Source: Streptomyces sp. NRRL F-6131 (GTDB taxonomy: Bacteria; Actinomycetota; Actinomycetes; Streptomycetales; Streptomycetaceae). From it: a DNA stretch of 64,000 nucleotides. The position numbers and the translations under genes are program-made. Below are positions 63,096 to 64,000 of this stretch, piece after piece; position 1 is the first letter of the stretch, and each line of letters begins with the position of its first letter. The stretch lies in assembly GCA_000719695.1 (NCBI GenBank), contig JOHN01000004.1, forward strand, positions 124,001 to 188,000. Reading direction: 5' to 3'. A model generated the notes under the pieces. The model was not told the origin of the DNA. It saw only the letters and a list, made by a program, of their open reading frames with translations, and searched no databases.

Positions 63096-63689
63096 ATGAG
63101 CCGTACCGGACGCGTCGAGCGCACCACCAAGGAGACGTCCGTCCTGGTCGAGATAGACCTGGACGGCACCGGCAGGACCGACATCTCCACGGGCGTCGGC
63201 TTCTACGACCACATGCTCGACCAGCTCGGGCGCCACGGACTCTTCGACCTCACCGTGAAGACCGACGGCGACCTGCACATCGACACCCACCACACCATCG
63301 AGGACACCGCCCTCGCGCTCGGCGCCGCCTTCAAGCAGGCCCTCGGCGACAAGGTCGGCATCTACCGGTTCGGCAACTGCACCGTGCCGCTGGACGAGTC
63401 GCTCGCCCAGGTCACCGTCGACCTCTCCGGCCGCCCCTACCTGGTGCACAGCGAGCCGGAGAACATGGCGCCGATGATCGGCGCCTACGACACCACCATG
63501 ACCCGGCACATCCTGGAGTCCTTCGTGGCCCAGGCGCAGATCGCCCTGCACGTCCACGTACCCTACGGACGCAACGCCCACCACATCGTGGAGTGCCAGT
63601 TCAAGGCGCTGGCCCGGGCCCTGCGGTACGCCGCCGAGCGCGACCCGCGCGCGGACGGCATCCTCCCGTCGACCAAGGGTGCGCTGTGA
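63096..63689 (+). CDS. hisB: Imidazoleglycerol-phosphate dehydratase
   Basis: A 197-aa monofunctional dehydratase. The Mn-binding motifs are GVGFYDHMLDQLGRHG, IDTHHTIEDTALALG and the C-terminal YGRNAHHIVECQFKALARAL. ALGDKVGIYRFGNCTVPLDESLAQVTVDLSGRPYLV is the central conserved block. No phosphatase domain is fused, as expected in actinobacteria. ATG 63096 follows hisC by 7 bp, with AAGGAGCTGTAA upstream as its ribosome site. Confidence 0.96.
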   Translation: MSRTGRVERTTKETSVLVEIDLDGTGRTDISTGVGFYDHMLDQLGRHGLFDLTVKTDGDLHIDTHHTIEDTALALGAAFKQALGDKVGIYRFGNCTVPLDESLAQVTVDLSGRPYLVHSEPENMAPMIGAYDTTMTRHILESFVAQAQIALHVHVPYGRNAHHIVECQFKALARALRYAAERDPRADGILPSTKGAL

Positions 63690-63838
63690 ACAACGTGACG
63701 ATCGTCCTCCTCTTCGTCGGGCTCTTCCTGGCCGGCGGCGTCATCTCGTTCTGGAAGCAGAAGCAGTCGAAGGGCGTCATCCTCGTCCTCGCGCTGGGCT
63801 CGGCGATGTGCCTGGCCTCCGGCCTGATGCGCCTGTAA
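63686..63838 (+). CDS. Small membrane protein encoded within the his operon
   Basis: A 50-aa protein starting at GTG 63686, which overlaps the hisB stop (GTGA), so its translation should be coupled to hisB. It has two hydrophobic segments (NVTIVLLFVGLFLAGGVISFW and GVILVLALGSAMCLASGLM) separated by a basic turn (KQKQSKG). It ends 33 bp before hisH. I do not recognise a function. The tight coupling and clean hydrophobic pattern argue that it is a real gene; its role in histidine synthesis, if any, is unknown. Confidence 0.75.
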   Translation: MNNVTIVLLFVGLFLAGGVISFWKQKQSKGVILVLALGSAMCLASGLMRL

Positions 63839-63871
63839 CCGTCGAGCGAACGAAAGACTGGACACCTGAAC

Positions 63872-64000
63872 ATGGGCAAGAACGTCGTGGTGCTCGACTA
63901 CGGCTCGGGCAACCTCCGCTCGGCGCAGCGCGCCCTGGAGCGGACCGGGGCGAACGTCACCGTCACCTCGGACTACCAGGCCGCGATGGACGCCGACGGC
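63872..64000 (+). CDS. hisH: Imidazole glycerol phosphate synthase glutaminase subunit (3' truncated)
   Basis: The first 43 residues are visible before the window ends. [32 protein letters not shown] matches the N-terminus of HisH class I glutamine amidotransferases (YGxGNLxS). The catalytic Cys and His lie beyond the edge. With HisF it would convert PRFAR to IGP and AICAR. Its place after hisB and the small membrane protein supports the call. Confidence 0.9.
   Translation, partial: MGKNVVVLDYGSGNLRSAQRALERTGANVTVTSDYQAAMDADG

Overview
The window is very GC-rich, with start codons often GTG or TTG and genes packed into translationally coupled runs. Gene content and order match the central chromosome of Streptomycetaceae (Streptomyces or Kitasatospora): the division/cell-wall (dcw) cluster runs straight into pgeF-yggS-sepF-yggT-divIVA, then ileS, lspA, rluD, phoD, dnaE and the his operon. 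I cannot separate the two genera from sequence alone. No transposase, phage gene, CRISPR array, rRNA or tRNA is visible. The window looks like core chromosome with a few less familiar genes.

Layout. 1-5.4 kb: the Q/Y/G-rich tail of an unidentified protein, a CrtI-like FAD oxidoreductase, a DUF4126 membrane protein, a SAV_6107-type HEPN protein, a methyltransferase and a DUF3040 membrane protein. 5.5-10.3 kb (minus strand): a MoxR ATPase, DUF58 protein and TgpA-like transglutaminase operon. 10.6-11.2 kb: a beta-carbonic anhydrase. 11.4-30.5 kb: rsmH-ftsL-ftsI-murE-murF-mraY-murD-ftsW-murG-ftsQ-ftsZ-pgeF-yggS-sepF-yggT-divIVA. This set builds lipid II, synthesises septal peptidoglycan, assembles the Z ring and drives polar growth. 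A sigma-HrdB-like promoter lies upstream of rsmH, and a long multi-promoter region lies in front of ftsZ. 30.6-34.1 kb (minus): ileS under a translational T-box, encoding an IleRS with a swapped GXHH active-site motif. 34.3-37.3 kb: a DksA/TraR-like protein, lspA, an RluD-type pseudouridine synthase and a GNAT acetyltransferase. 37.4-41.1 kb: a two-gene ABC system whose ATPase is fused through a membrane segment to a predicted extracellular alpha/beta hydrolase. 41.1-46.6 kb: a Tat-exported PhoD phosphatase with a possible PHO box, a DLH-family hydrolase, a cluster of palindromic repeats, a protein of unknown function and a DUF2252 protein. 46.8-53.4 kb: dnaE, a LysR regulator divergent from a DHDPS/NAL-family lyase, and asd. 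53.7-58.9 kb: an NYN-domain protein, an ABC exporter pair, a DUF2567-like membrane protein, YbaK and a LON-substrate-binding-domain protein. 59-64 kb: a beta-helix-like membrane protein and the his operon (hisD-hisC-hisB-small membrane protein-hisH, cut by the window end).

The points I find most worth checking are: the hydrolase-TM-ATPase fusion; the GXHH IleRS with its T-box; a near-perfect DasR-type (dre) operator covering the stop codon of the lyase gene upstream of asd; a cluster of three palindromic elements near 43.6 kb; and a recurrent arrangement in which a -10-like hexamer sits 6-8 nt upstream of the start codon, predicting many leaderless mRNAs.
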